From an uncultured Collinsella sp. (lineage in GTDB: Bacteria > Actinomycetota > Coriobacteriia > Coriobacteriales > Coriobacteriaceae), in the NCBI GenBank assembly GCA_900754435.1, contig CAAECT010000132.1, forward strand, positions 1 through 5,492: a stretch of DNA of 5,492 nucleotides. The letters are read 5' to 3'. The stretch's first letter is position 1. Every line of letters starts with the position of its first letter. The notes below the pieces were generated by a model. The model saw nothing but the letters and a program-made list of their open reading frames with translations. It made no database searches and had not been told where the DNA came from. Positions 1-5,410 of this stretch are shown one piece after another. Made by a program: the position numbers and the translations under genes.

Positions 1-22
1 CGGCGCCCAAGCCACACGCTAA

Positions 23-44
23 CAGCTTTAAGGAGTCAAAGCTG
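23..44 (-). terminator. Small stem-loop just downstream of ndk
   Basis: CAGCTTT (23-29) pairs perfectly with AAAGCTG (38-44) around an 8-nt loop, directly after the ndk stop. A U-run is lacking on both sides, so it is at best a weak or factor-assisted terminator or a 3' end stabiliser. The call rests on position and pairing only. Confidence 0.3.
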
Positions 45-46
45 GT

Positions 47-451
47 TTAGCCAAAGAAGCGCTTGATCTCGATCTCAGCGTTCTCCAGGCAGTCGGAGCC
101 GTGAATCACGTTGGCGTTGACATCGATAGCGAAATCGCCGCGAATGGTGCCGGGGGCAGCGTCAAGCGGGTTGGTAGCGCCCATGAGGGTGCGCATCTTG
201 GAGACAGCGGAGAGACCGGAAACGACCATCTTGACGACCGGACCGCTCGTCATAAAGTCGCAGAGACCGCCAAAGAAGGGCTTGTCGGCCAGATGGGCGT
301 AGTGCTCCTCGACGGTAGCGCGCTCGAGCGTGGTCATCTCCATGCGCTCGATGACAAGGCCGCTACGCTCAATGCGAGCGACGATCTCGCCAATCTTGCG
401 GTCGCGCACGGCGTCGGGCTTAATCATGATGAAGGTCTTCTCGATAGCCAT
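47..451 (-). CDS. ndk: Nucleoside diphosphate kinase
   Basis: This enzyme transfers the gamma phosphate of ATP to nucleoside diphosphates through a phosphohistidine intermediate and so balances the NTP and dNTP pools in the cytoplasm. The 134-residue product has the usual bacterial length. It begins MAIEKTFIMIKPDAV, with the conserved Lys11. It contains the family stretch GATNP...PGTIRGDF (residues 91-107) and the active-site NVIHGSD with catalytic His117. I chose the ATG at 451 because the family starts here and GAAAGG lies just upstream; the reading frame stays open to 493, but that extension does not fit the family. Residue 121 is Cys where many relatives have Ser after HGSD, a minor oddity. 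The gene stands alone: argH upstream is closed by its own terminator, and a candidate promoter lies at 515-543. Confidence 0.97.
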   Translation of the reverse strand: MAIEKTFIMIKPDAVRDRKIGEIVARIERSGLVIERMEMTTLERATVEEHYAHLADKPFFGGLCDFMTSGPVVKMVVSGLSAVSKMRTLMGATNPLDAAPGTIRGDFAIDVNANVIHGSDCLENAEIEIKRFFG

Positions 452-514
452 AAGGTAGCCTTTCAAGTAGGTTCGCGCGTGCCCAAGTCCCATTCCGGCA
501 CCCGCCTGGACTGC

Positions 515-543
515 ATCGTAACAGAGTTTTAGCTGCTGTTAAA
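515..543 (-). promoter_or_regulatory. Candidate ndk promoter
   Basis: On the minus strand TTTAAC (543-538) and TACGAT (520-515) are separated by exactly 17 nt. The -10 hexamer is preceded by TGT, giving an extended -10 element. Transcription would begin near 508 and leave a leader of about 57 nt before the ndk ATG at 451. The -35 match is modest, so the call relies mainly on the extended -10 and the location. Confidence 0.4.
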
Positions 544-552
544 CAAAAAGCT

Positions 553-588
553 GTTTATTGAAACGTTGCAATTTATTGAAGCGTTCCA
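553..588. repeat. Two adjacent 18-bp direct repeats upstream of ndk
   Basis: Copy one (553-570) and copy two (571-588) abut and agree at 15 of 18 positions, with the shared core TTTATTGAA(A/G)CGTT. The first core, TTGAAACGTTGCAA (558-571), is also a CG-centred inverted repeat with one mismatched pair, the shape typical of LacI-family operators. The repeats end about 10 nt upstream of the proposed ndk -35 box, a position suited to an activator or upstream repressor. No regulator gene is present to name the binding protein. Confidence 0.5.
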
Positions 589-746
589 TATGTGTCACTT
601 CTGTTTCGAAGCCCGATTAGAGTACCATCCGACTGTCCACCAACCGCACCGAGCAGAGCAGACGGTCGATTGCCGCCCGCGAACGTATCCCCTTCACAAC
701 CTGCCCAAAGGTCCTACAGAAGTTCTCGACAAGCCCCTCCCCCATA

Positions 747-784
747 GCAACAAAATACGGACGCCCACATCAGCAGGCGCCCGT
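747..784 (-). terminator. Intrinsic terminator of argH
   Basis: Reading the minus strand after the argH stop, ACGGGCGCC (784-776) pairs with GGCGTCCGT (765-757), giving nine pairs including one G-T wobble around a 10-nt loop. It is followed at once by ATTTTGTTG. The stem is GC-rich, the tail U-rich, and the hairpin lies about 50 nt past the stop. The plus strand has no U-run after the stem, so it acts on argH only. Confidence 0.75.
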
Positions 785-797
785 AAAAGCAAAAACG

Positions 798-811
798 ATT
801 TATCGATAAAT
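798..811. repeat. Perfect 14-bp palindrome downstream of argH
   Basis: ATTTATCGATAAAT is a perfect CG-centred palindrome lying between the argH stop and its terminator hairpin. It does not sit at a promoter I can recognise. It might be a protein binding site or a weak hairpin in the mRNA tail. Confidence 0.35.
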
Positions 812-836
812 GGCCAAAGCCGCTTCAGTCAAATCC

Positions 837-2267
837 CTACTTTGCCCCGTGGCCCATCTCGACGACCTTGGTCAGCGATCCAAACACGCCTTCGTCGGCC
901 ACGAGCTGTGCCTCGGCGCGCTCAAGCTGCACGGCAACGGCGGCAGGAGCGGTACCGCCCTCGGTCGTGCGCGCGGCGACAATCGAGGGGATGTCGAGCG
1001 CCTCGGTAATATCGCGCTCAAAGAGCGGGCTTGCCTCCTGGAACACCTCAAACGGCAGGTCTTCAAGATTGCAGCCGCGCTTCTCGCACATCAGGACCAG
1101 ATGGCCCACCACGGCATGTGCCTCGCGGAACGGCAGACCACGCTTAGCCAGGTAATCGGCAACATCGGTGGCGGCAAGGTGTCCCACGCCGCACTCGCGC
1201 GCCATGGCGTCCTCGTTGACGGTCCAAGTCGAAATCATACCGGCCATAACGGACAGGCACTGCATGAGCGTGCGAGCGGTATCGAGCGCGCCCTCCTTGT
1301 CCTCCTGCAAGTCCTTGTTATAAGCAAGCGGCAGGCCCTTCATGGTCACGAGCAGCTGCACCAGGTTGCCGTAGACTCGGCCGCTCTTGCCGCGGATAAG
1401 CTCGGCAAAGTCGGGATTCTTCTTCTGCGGCATGATGGACGAGCCAGTGGAATAGGAGTCGGAAAGCGTGATAAAGCCAAATTCGGAGCTCGACCACAGC
1501 ACGATCTCCTCGGAAAGACGCGACAGGTGCATGGCCATGACGGAGCCGGCGTAATGCAGGTCGAGGAGGAAATCACGGTCGGAAACCGCATCGAGCGAGT
1601 TGGGAATCACACCCGCAAAGCCAAGTTCGGCAGCCGTCATCTGGCGATCGAGCGGATAGCTCGTACCGGCAAGCGCGGCGGCACCCAGCGGGCAGTTGTC
1701 AGCGGCATCAAAGGCGGCCTTCAAACGCGTAAAGTCGCGCGCGAACATCCAGGAATACGCCAACAGATGATGCGACAGCAGCACGGGCTGAGCATGTTGC
1801 AAGTGCGTGTAGCCCGGCAGAATCACCTTGCCGTACTTCTTGGCCGCATCCACCAGCACATGGCGCAGCTCAAAATTGGCCTCCATGAGCTCCTTGGCCA
1901 GCGCCTTGACGCCCAGGCGCGTATCGGTCGCCACCTGGTCGTTGCGCGAACGCCCGGTGTGTAAGCGCTTACCGGCCTCGCCGATGCGGCGCGTCAACTC
2001 GCTCTCGATGGACATATGAATGTCCTCATCGTTGATATCGAAGGTAAAGTTGCCGGCATCGATATCCTGTTCGATTCCGGTCAGGCCCTTGGCAATCGCC
2101 TGCTCGTCCTCGGCACTGATGATGCCCTGGGCCGCCAGCATCTTGGCATGCGCCTTAGAGCCGGCGATATCCTGCTTATAGAGATGTTTGTCGACCGGCA
2201 GCGACGCGCCAAACTCCTGCGTGACCTCGGCCACGCCTGCCTCAAAACGACCGCCCCAAAGAGCCAT
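837..2267 (-). CDS. argH: Argininosuccinate lyase
   Basis: ArgH cleaves argininosuccinate into arginine and fumarate, the final step of arginine synthesis, as a cytoplasmic homotetramer of the fumarase/aspartase superfamily. The 476-residue product has normal length and begins MALWGGRF, the family's usual N-terminus. Conserved segments are in order: HTGRSRNDQ (103-111, substrate binding), THLQHAQP (154-161, with the catalytic-site His) and the signature GSSIMPQKKNPD (275-286), whose Ser-Ser pair sits in the flexible catalytic loop. The C-terminal part, including AARTTEGGTAP (431-441), also looks normal. The ATG at 2267 is preferred because AGGGGA lies about 8 nt upstream; the frame stays open to a TTG at 2342, but those 25 residues are unlike the family. 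It follows argG on the same strand after 522 nt containing a hairpin and a small ORF, so it may depend on partial readthrough or its own unrecognised promoter. Confidence 0.98.
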   Translation of the reverse strand: MALWGGRFEAGVAEVTQEFGASLPVDKHLYKQDIAGSKAHAKMLAAQGIISAEDEQAIAKGLTGIEQDIDAGNFTFDINDEDIHMSIESELTRRIGEAGKRLHTGRSRNDQVATDTRLGVKALAKELMEANFELRHVLVDAAKKYGKVILPGYTHLQHAQPVLLSHHLLAYSWMFARDFTRLKAAFDAADNCPLGAAALAGTSYPLDRQMTAAELGFAGVIPNSLDAVSDRDFLLDLHYAGSVMAMHLSRLSEEIVLWSSSEFGFITLSDSYSTGSSIMPQKKNPDFAELIRGKSGRVYGNLVQLLVTMKGLPLAYNKDLQEDKEGALDTARTLMQCLSVMAGMISTWTVNEDAMARECGVGHLAATDVADYLAKRGLPFREAHAVVGHLVLMCEKRGCNLEDLPFEVFQEASPLFERDITEALDIPSIVAARTTEGGTAPAAVAVQLERAEAQLVADEGVFGSLTKVVEMGHGAK

Positions 2268-2355
2268 GGAACCGTCCCCTTTCTCCAAATACCAAAACAA
2301 GCGCCCAAAGCAATGCGCCATGTCGCTAAAGCGATTTTTCAACCGCTAGTTTTAC

Positions 2356-2383
2356 ACATTCCCCACCGTGCACGGGGCCATGT
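2356..2383 (-). other. Imperfect hairpin between the small ORF and argH
   Basis: On the minus strand ACAT-GG-CCCC pairs with GGGG-A-ATGT around a 9-nt loop, a few nucleotides after the stop of the 56-codon ORF. Within it CCGTGCACGG (2366-2375) is a perfect palindrome. No U-run follows (GTAAAAC), so I do not call it an intrinsic terminator. It could be an mRNA processing or protection element. Confidence 0.3.
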
Positions 2384-2385
2384 AG

Positions 2386-2556
2386 CTAATTTGCAAAGAA
2401 GCGACGCGCCATGCACTTGGCGCCCAACGTCACCCTCCGGATGTTGCCCTGCGAACCATCGATCCAGGCCTTTAGGCTCATAGGAACGTCCTCGACCTTT
2501 GCAGCATCGAACTCGGGCGCGAGGGCAAGTAAAGCATGCGCGAAAGCATTGAACAT
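2386..2556 (-). CDS. Unrecognised 56-residue protein between argG and argH
   Basis: I do not recognise this ORF. The case for it is its start: GAGGAG (2570-2565) sits 8 nt before the ATG at 2556, one of the best ribosome binding sites in the window, and the frame closes with TAG at 2388-2386. The product begins MFNAFAHALLALAPEF, a short hydrophobic and possibly amphipathic helix. An acidic stretch around residues 15-23 follows, then a basic C-terminus with two Arg pairs (residues 40-41 and 51-52). There is no signal peptide cleavage site or clear membrane span. It lies 118 nt before argH on the same strand, just after the hairpin at 2594-2636. It could be a genuine small protein or a translated leader influencing argH. 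A longer minus-strand frame overlapping it (2339-2710) lacks a comparable start and looks like noise. Confidence 0.5.
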   Translation of the reverse strand: MFNAFAHALLALAPEFDAAKVEDVPMSLKAWIDGSQGNIRRVTLGAKCMARRFFAN

Positions 2557-2593
2557 AATGGATACTCCTCATATATATAGGCGCAGAGCCGCC

Positions 2594-2636
2594 AAATTGA
2601 TAGAAGGAGCCCCGCCGGACAACCCCGGCGGGGCTC
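2594..2636 (-). terminator. Strong hairpin terminator downstream of argG
   Basis: GAGCCCCGCCGG (2607-2618) and CCGGCGGGGCTC (2625-2636) form a perfect 12-bp GC-rich stem with a 6-nt loop. On the minus strand the stem is followed by CTTCTATCAATTT, a pyrimidine-rich but interrupted tail. The plus strand has no U-run. It lies about 150 nt past the argG stop and just before the ribosome binding site of the 56-codon ORF, so it either ends the argG message or acts as a conditional barrier to argH. Confidence 0.65.
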
Positions 2637-2711
2637 GGACTCAGCCGCAGACGCGGCATCATATATGCGGGCGGAACGTAGGGGCCACCGATGTTAAGAA
2701 GTGTCAGCAAG

Positions 2712-2747
2712 CATAACGAAAGGTAGGGACCCCGTGCGCCCGTTATG
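2712..2747. repeat. 7-bp inverted repeat after argG
   Basis: CATAACG (2712-2718) and CGTTATG (2741-2747) are perfect complements separated by 22 nt, in the argG 3' region. A second small stem, CGCGG/CCGCG, lies at 2753-2767, and GCCGC/GCGGC lies at 2644-2657. Together with 2594-2636 they make most of the 153 nt before the main hairpin foldable. No known riboswitch or T-box motif was found. Confidence 0.4.
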
Positions 2748-2789
2748 TATCACGCGGATGGGCCGCGCGGATACCAAGGGAAGGAGGCG

Positions 2790-4016
2790 CTAGGCCTGAG
2801 CGGCAGCAGAGCTGGGGCCCTGGACCTTTGCCCACGTCTTGAGCGACAGCGTATCGATCTCGATAAAGCCGGCGCTGGCCTTCTCGTCAAACGTGGTGTC
2901 GCGGTCGTAGGTAGCCAGACCGTAGTCGTAGAGACTGAAGGGGCTCTTGCGGCCGACGACATGGCAGTTGCCCTTAAAGAACTTCAGACGGACAGTGCCG
3001 GTCACGAACTTCTGGGTATCGGCCATAAAGGCATCGAGCGCGTTTTTGAGCGGGCTGTACCACTGGCCGTTATACACGGCGGTGGCCCAATCCTGCTCGA
3101 GCTTGATCTTGGTCTTGAGCAGGTCGCCCTCGACGCAGATGTCCTCGAGCGCCTTGTGGGCGGTGATGAGCGTCAGGGCGCCGGGAACCTCGTAGCACTC
3201 GCGGCTCTTAAGGCCCACCAGGCGATCCTCGACCAGATCGAGACGGCCAAAGCCATTGTCGCCGGAGATCTTGTTGAGGGCGATGACGATCTCGGAGAGC
3301 TTCATCTTCTTGCCGTCGACGGCGACGGGCTTGCCGGCCTCAAACTCAATCTCGGTGTAGGTCGGGGTGTCCGGCGTGTCCTCGGGGTTCTTGGTCATAA
3401 CCCAAGCGTCGTCGAGCGGCTCGTTCCAGGGATCCTCCAGGTGACCGCACTCAATGGCACGACCCCACAGGTTGTCGTCGATGGAGTAGGGGTTGTCGTT
3501 GGCACCCTCGGGAACCGGCACGTTGTGGGCGTGGGCATAGGCGACCTCGTCGGGACGGCACTTCAGGTCCCACTCGCGAACCGGGGCGATAACCTTGAGC
3601 TCGGGGTCGAGGGCCTTAACGGCGGCCTCAAACCGGACCTGGTCGTTACCCTTGCCGGTGCAGCCGTGGGCGACATACGTGGCGCCAAACTCGTGAGCGA
3701 CCTCGACGAGCTTCTTGGCAAGCAACGGACGGGACAGAGCAGAGAGCAGCGGATACTTGTTCTCGTACATGGAGTTGGCAGCGATGGCCTTGGTCAGGAA
3801 CTCATCGGAGAACTCGTCGCGCAGGTCGAGCACCTGACAATCGAGAACGCCCAGGTCGAGCGCCTTCTGCTTCTTGGCATCCAGGCCGGTCTCCTCCTGG
3901 CCCACGTTGCCGCAGACACAAACGACATCGAGATTCTTCTCGTCCTGGAGCCACTTGACACATACGGATGTATCAAGACCACCGGAATATGCGAGAACGA
4001 CTTTTTCCTTGCTCAT
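2790..4016 (-). CDS. argG: Argininosuccinate synthase
   Basis: ArgG joins citrulline and aspartate at the cost of ATP to AMP and pyrophosphate, giving argininosuccinate, the substrate of ArgH encoded downstream. The 408-residue product has normal length. The N-terminal AYSGGLDTS (residues 9-17) is the PP-loop of N-type ATP pyrophosphatases. HGCTGKGNDQVRFE (117-130) and SIDDNLWGRAIECG (178-191) are family hallmarks for citrulline/aspartate binding and the synthase core, and the C-terminal tetramerisation part looks complete. The ATG at 4016 is chosen because the family starts at MSKEKVVLAYSGG and AAAGGA lies about 7 nt upstream; the open frame extends 17 codons further without support. None of its 12 Arg codons is CGA. 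The 5' region holds a candidate Arg-rich leader peptide and attenuator, suggesting control by arginine supply. Confidence 0.98.
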   Translation of the reverse strand: MSKEKVVLAYSGGLDTSVCVKWLQDEKNLDVVCVCGNVGQEETGLDAKKQKALDLGVLDCQVLDLRDEFSDEFLTKAIAANSMYENKYPLLSALSRPLLAKKLVEVAHEFGATYVAHGCTGKGNDQVRFEAAVKALDPELKVIAPVREWDLKCRPDEVAYAHAHNVPVPEGANDNPYSIDDNLWGRAIECGHLEDPWNEPLDDAWVMTKNPEDTPDTPTYTEIEFEAGKPVAVDGKKMKLSEIVIALNKISGDNGFGRLDLVEDRLVGLKSRECYEVPGALTLITAHKALEDICVEGDLLKTKIKLEQDWATAVYNGQWYSPLKNALDAFMADTQKFVTGTVRLKFFKGNCHVVGRKSPFSLYDYGLATYDRDTTFDEKASAGFIEIDTLSLKTWAKVQGPSSAAAQA

Positions 4017-4110
4017 GGCTGTTTCCTTTCGCCCTTGGTAGCTAATTAGAAGATCGGTCAGTTGCAAGTCATTTCAAGGTCATATACCGTGCAATATCAG
4101 GTTAAATAGC

Positions 4111-4157
4111 AAAAATCAGCACATACATGCCCTAGAAACATGCAGCAATGTCGTGCT
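4111..4157 (-). terminator. Candidate attenuator terminator in the argG leader
   Basis: On the minus strand AGCACGACAT (4157-4148) can pair with ATGTATGTGCT (4128-4118), giving ten pairs with one G-T wobble and one bulged A, around a 19-nt loop. It is followed by GATTTTTGC. The stem is only moderately GC-rich. Its 5' arm overlaps ACGAC (4154-4150), which can pair instead with GTCGT (4170-4166). It lies about 65 nt past the small Arg-rich ORF and about 95 nt before argG. Confidence 0.35.
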
Positions 4158-4214
4158 AAAACCCAACGACCTCAAAATGACTCTGTTGAGGCATTGCGCC
4201 CCATGCGGACAGAG
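4148..4214 (-). promoter_or_regulatory. Alternating pairings of a putative argG attenuator
   Basis: After the small ORF the minus strand can form CTCTGT (4214-4209) with ACAGAG (4186-4181), enclosing GGGGC (4202-4198) with GCCTC (4192-4188). A second option is CCTCAA (4191-4186) with TTGAGG (4175-4170). A third is GTCGT (4170-4166) with ACGAC (4154-4150). Each option shares bases with the next, and the last overlaps the terminator arm. A ribosome at the stop codon would reach to about 4212 and mask part of CTCTGT; one stalled at any Arg codon would not. The stems are short (5-6 bp), so chance is a real alternative. Confidence 0.35.
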
Positions 4215-4221
4215 ACGATTG

Positions 4222-4296
4222 TTATCGTCGTCGGGAAATTGCGCGCTGGCGTCGGATGGCATTGTCTGCAGTAGCGATGATCTTTACGAACTGCAT
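4222..4296 (-). CDS. Candidate arginine-rich leader peptide of argG
   Basis: This 24-codon ORF starts at the ATG at 4296. AAAGGAG (4309-4303) stands 6 nt before it, as strong as any site in the window, and an in-frame stop lies just upstream, so the start is well fixed. The peptide begins MQFVKIIATAD and ends in RRQRAISRRR: six of 24 residues are Arg, encoded CGA, CGC, CGC, CGA, CGA, CGA, then TAA. CGA is absent from the 12 Arg codons of argG, so these codons are unusual locally. The stop lies 205 nt before argG, and pairable segments and a hairpin with a U-run follow. The pattern fits a leader peptide for ribosome-mediated attenuation: stalling at Arg codons when arginyl-tRNA is scarce would favour argG expression. 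The function is inferred; codon content, Shine-Dalgarno and position are seen directly. A chance ORF remains possible. Confidence 0.5.
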   Translation of the reverse strand: MQFVKIIATADNAIRRQRAISRRR

Positions 4297-4399
4297 CTGC
4301 CTCTCCTTTCACCTATCGCCGGGCGCAATTCAAATATCGCAAACGGTACCTTTTACTCGGTAAGCGGTTGTTTTTCCGTCTCCGTTTTCGATGGTCGCT

Positions 4400-4427
4400 A
4401 TATTACGCTAAAGTGCCCGCAGCACAA
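4400..4427 (-). promoter_or_regulatory. Candidate promoter for the argG leader
   Basis: On the minus strand TTGTGC (4427-4422) and TAATAT (4405-4400) are separated by 16 nt. Transcription would start near 4393, about 97 nt before the small Arg-rich ORF. Both hexamers are partial matches, and other AT-rich choices exist nearby, so the call is weak. I found no better promoter closer to argG. Confidence 0.25.
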
Positions 4428-4529
4428 GCGACAAATTCAAATTTCTGAAAAGTTTTTTCATTACTTTGTGAAGCGTGGTGCAAATACGCATCATTCCTGC
4501 GAAAATACGCTCGACTACTAGTTGATGGT

Positions 4530-4535
4530 TATAAC
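4530..4535 (+). promoter_or_regulatory. -10-like box upstream of the HAD gene
   Basis: TATAAC matches five of six consensus -10 bases and would start transcription about 29 nt before the ATG at 4571. No convincing -35 hexamer lies 16-18 nt upstream. The preceding TGG may partly substitute as an extended -10 element. Confidence 0.3.
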
Positions 4536-4570
4536 GTCTGAAACAACCTCGAAACGAAAGGCGCATTTTT

Positions 4571-5398
4571 ATGCAAACTTACGAATCGGACGCCAACATC
4601 GGCAACATTAAGATTCTCGCCGTCGATATGGACAAGACGCTGCTGACCGACGAGCGTGTGCTGCCCCAGGGTCTTGATGAGCGCCTGGACAAGCTCGCCG
4701 ACGCCGGCATCGTATTCTGCCCCGCCAGCGGACGTCCCGCCCCCAAGCTCGAGGAGATGTTCGAGGGCATCAAAAACCGCCTTGCTTTTTGTCCCGACAA
4801 CGGAGCGTGCGTGATCTATCGCGGCAGCTATATCTATAAGAGCAATATTGACGTGGAGCTGTATCAGCAGGTCTTGAGCCGTGCCTCGGAGGATCCTCGC
4901 GCTGTCCCCGTCCTGTGCTGCTTCGACGAGTTCTACGTGCTTGCCCGCGACCATCAATACCACGACGAGATCAGCGTCTACTACAACACAATCAACTACG
5001 TCGACAGCTTTGAGGGCATTGATTTCGAGTCCAACAAGATTTCGGTCTTCTTCCCCGGCTACGACGCCGAGCCCGCTTTCCGCGAGACCTATAGCCCCGA
5101 GTTCTCGGACAAACTCTACGTCACCAACGCCGGGCGCGAGTGGATCGACTTTATGAACCTGGGCGTCGACAAGGGCGCCGGCGTCGCGCACCTGTGCGAG
5201 CACCTGGGCATCGATATTGCCGATGCTGCCGCCGTGGGCGACACCTACAACGACATCCCCATGCTCGAGCGCGTCGGGCACAGCTTTATCGTGGACAATG
5301 CCGAGGAGCACATGAACGCGCACGCCAAGTGGCGCATTCCGAGCAACAACGACGGGGGCGTACTGACGCTCATCGACGCCATCTTGGCGGCTCGTTAA
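4571..5398 (+). CDS. HAD-superfamily Cof-type phosphatase
   Basis: The 275-residue product is a class IIB (Cof/YbiV-like) haloacid-dehalogenase hydrolase, a cytoplasmic Mg-dependent phosphatase usually acting on small phosphorylated metabolites such as sugar phosphates, flavin or cofactor intermediates. The substrate cannot be read from sequence. Motif I is DMDKTLL with nucleophile Asp19 and acid/base Asp21; motif II is PASGRP with Ser53; motif III is Lys201 in GVDKGAG; motif IV is GDTYNDIPM with Asp224 and Asp228. The roughly 130 residues between motifs II and III form the C2 cap. All catalytic residues are present. Lys22 replaces the more common Gly of DxDGT. GAAAGG (4556-4561) precedes the ATG by 9 nt. 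It is divergent from argG and has no evident functional link to arginine synthesis. Confidence 0.93.
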   Translation: MQTYESDANIGNIKILAVDMDKTLLTDERVLPQGLDERLDKLADAGIVFCPASGRPAPKLEEMFEGIKNRLAFCPDNGACVIYRGSYIYKSNIDVELYQQVLSRASEDPRAVPVLCCFDEFYVLARDHQYHDEISVYYNTINYVDSFEGIDFESNKISVFFPGYDAEPAFRETYSPEFSDKLYVTNAGREWIDFMNLGVDKGAGVAHLCEHLGIDIADAAAVGDTYNDIPMLERVGHSFIVDNAEEHMNAHAKWRIPSNNDGGVLTLIDAILAAR

Positions 5399-5410
5399 AC
5401 TCGCCGCCAT

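Larger units (their letters stand above)
452..836. other. Intergenic region between argH and ndk
   Basis: This 385-nt gap contains, in the minus-strand direction, a perfect palindrome (798-811), the argH terminator (747-784), about 150 nt with no recognised feature, two 18-bp repeats (553-588), a candidate ndk promoter (515-543) and a ndk leader of roughly 57 nt. I see no credible gene in it. A 42-codon minus-strand ORF (617-745) has no Shine-Dalgarno. Confidence 0.6.
4017..4570. other. Divergent intergenic region between argG and the HAD gene
   Basis: This 554-nt stretch is visibly richer in AT than the flanking genes. On the minus strand, toward argG, it holds a candidate promoter (4400-4427), a 24-codon Arg-rich ORF (4222-4296), alternating short pairings (4148-4214), a candidate terminator hairpin (4111-4157) and about 95 nt with no clear motif before argG. 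On the plus strand it holds a -10-like box for the HAD gene (4530-4535). A plus-strand frame (4153-4521) crosses most of it but lacks a ribosome binding site. Confidence 0.6.

Noticed and set aside
1..22. Possible 3' end of a plus-strand gene ending in TAA at 20-22
   Set aside because: Only six codons are visible, so coding cannot be judged.
617..745. Minus-strand ORF of 42 codons between argH and ndk
   Set aside because: Its ATG directly follows the argH terminator U-run and has no Shine-Dalgarno or recognisable promoter.
810..1964. Plus-strand ORF of 384 codons antisense to argH
   Set aside because: A shadow of the argH reading frame in GC-biased DNA; argH is unmistakable by its signatures.
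2286..2313. TTGCTT-N16-TATTTG as an argH promoter on the minus strand
   Set aside because: Transcription would begin inside or next to the argH Shine-Dalgarno, leaving no proper leader; the match is probably fortuitous.
2323..2339. TCGCT-AA-AGCGA followed by TTTTT on the plus strand
   Set aside because: Looks like a small terminator, but the stem is only 5 bp and no plus-strand gene lies upstream of it.
2339..2710. Minus-strand ORF of 123 codons between argG and argH
   Set aside because: No ribosome binding site, crosses the 12-bp hairpin, and overlaps in another frame the 56-codon ORF, which has a far better start.
2745..4049. Plus-strand ORF of 434 codons antisense to argG
   Set aside because: A shadow frame; the repetitive Val/Gly/Leu-rich product is typical of the strand opposite a high-GC gene, and argG is certain.
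4017..4400. T-box or ArgR-box control of argG
   Set aside because: No T-box consensus (GGTGG...ACCGCG type) is present, and I found no convincing pair of TGAATN-like ArgR half-sites; the leader-peptide model fits better.
4153..4521. Plus-strand ORF of 122 codons with several Cys residues upstream of the HAD gene
   Set aside because: It starts at GTG (or ATG 4177) with no Shine-Dalgarno, resembles no family I know, and lies opposite the better supported Arg-rich leader ORF and argG leader. Some residual chance remains that its distal part is a gene remnant.
4529..5410. Minus-strand ORF of 293 codons antisense to the HAD gene
   Set aside because: A shadow frame; the plus-strand product carries all four HAD motifs.
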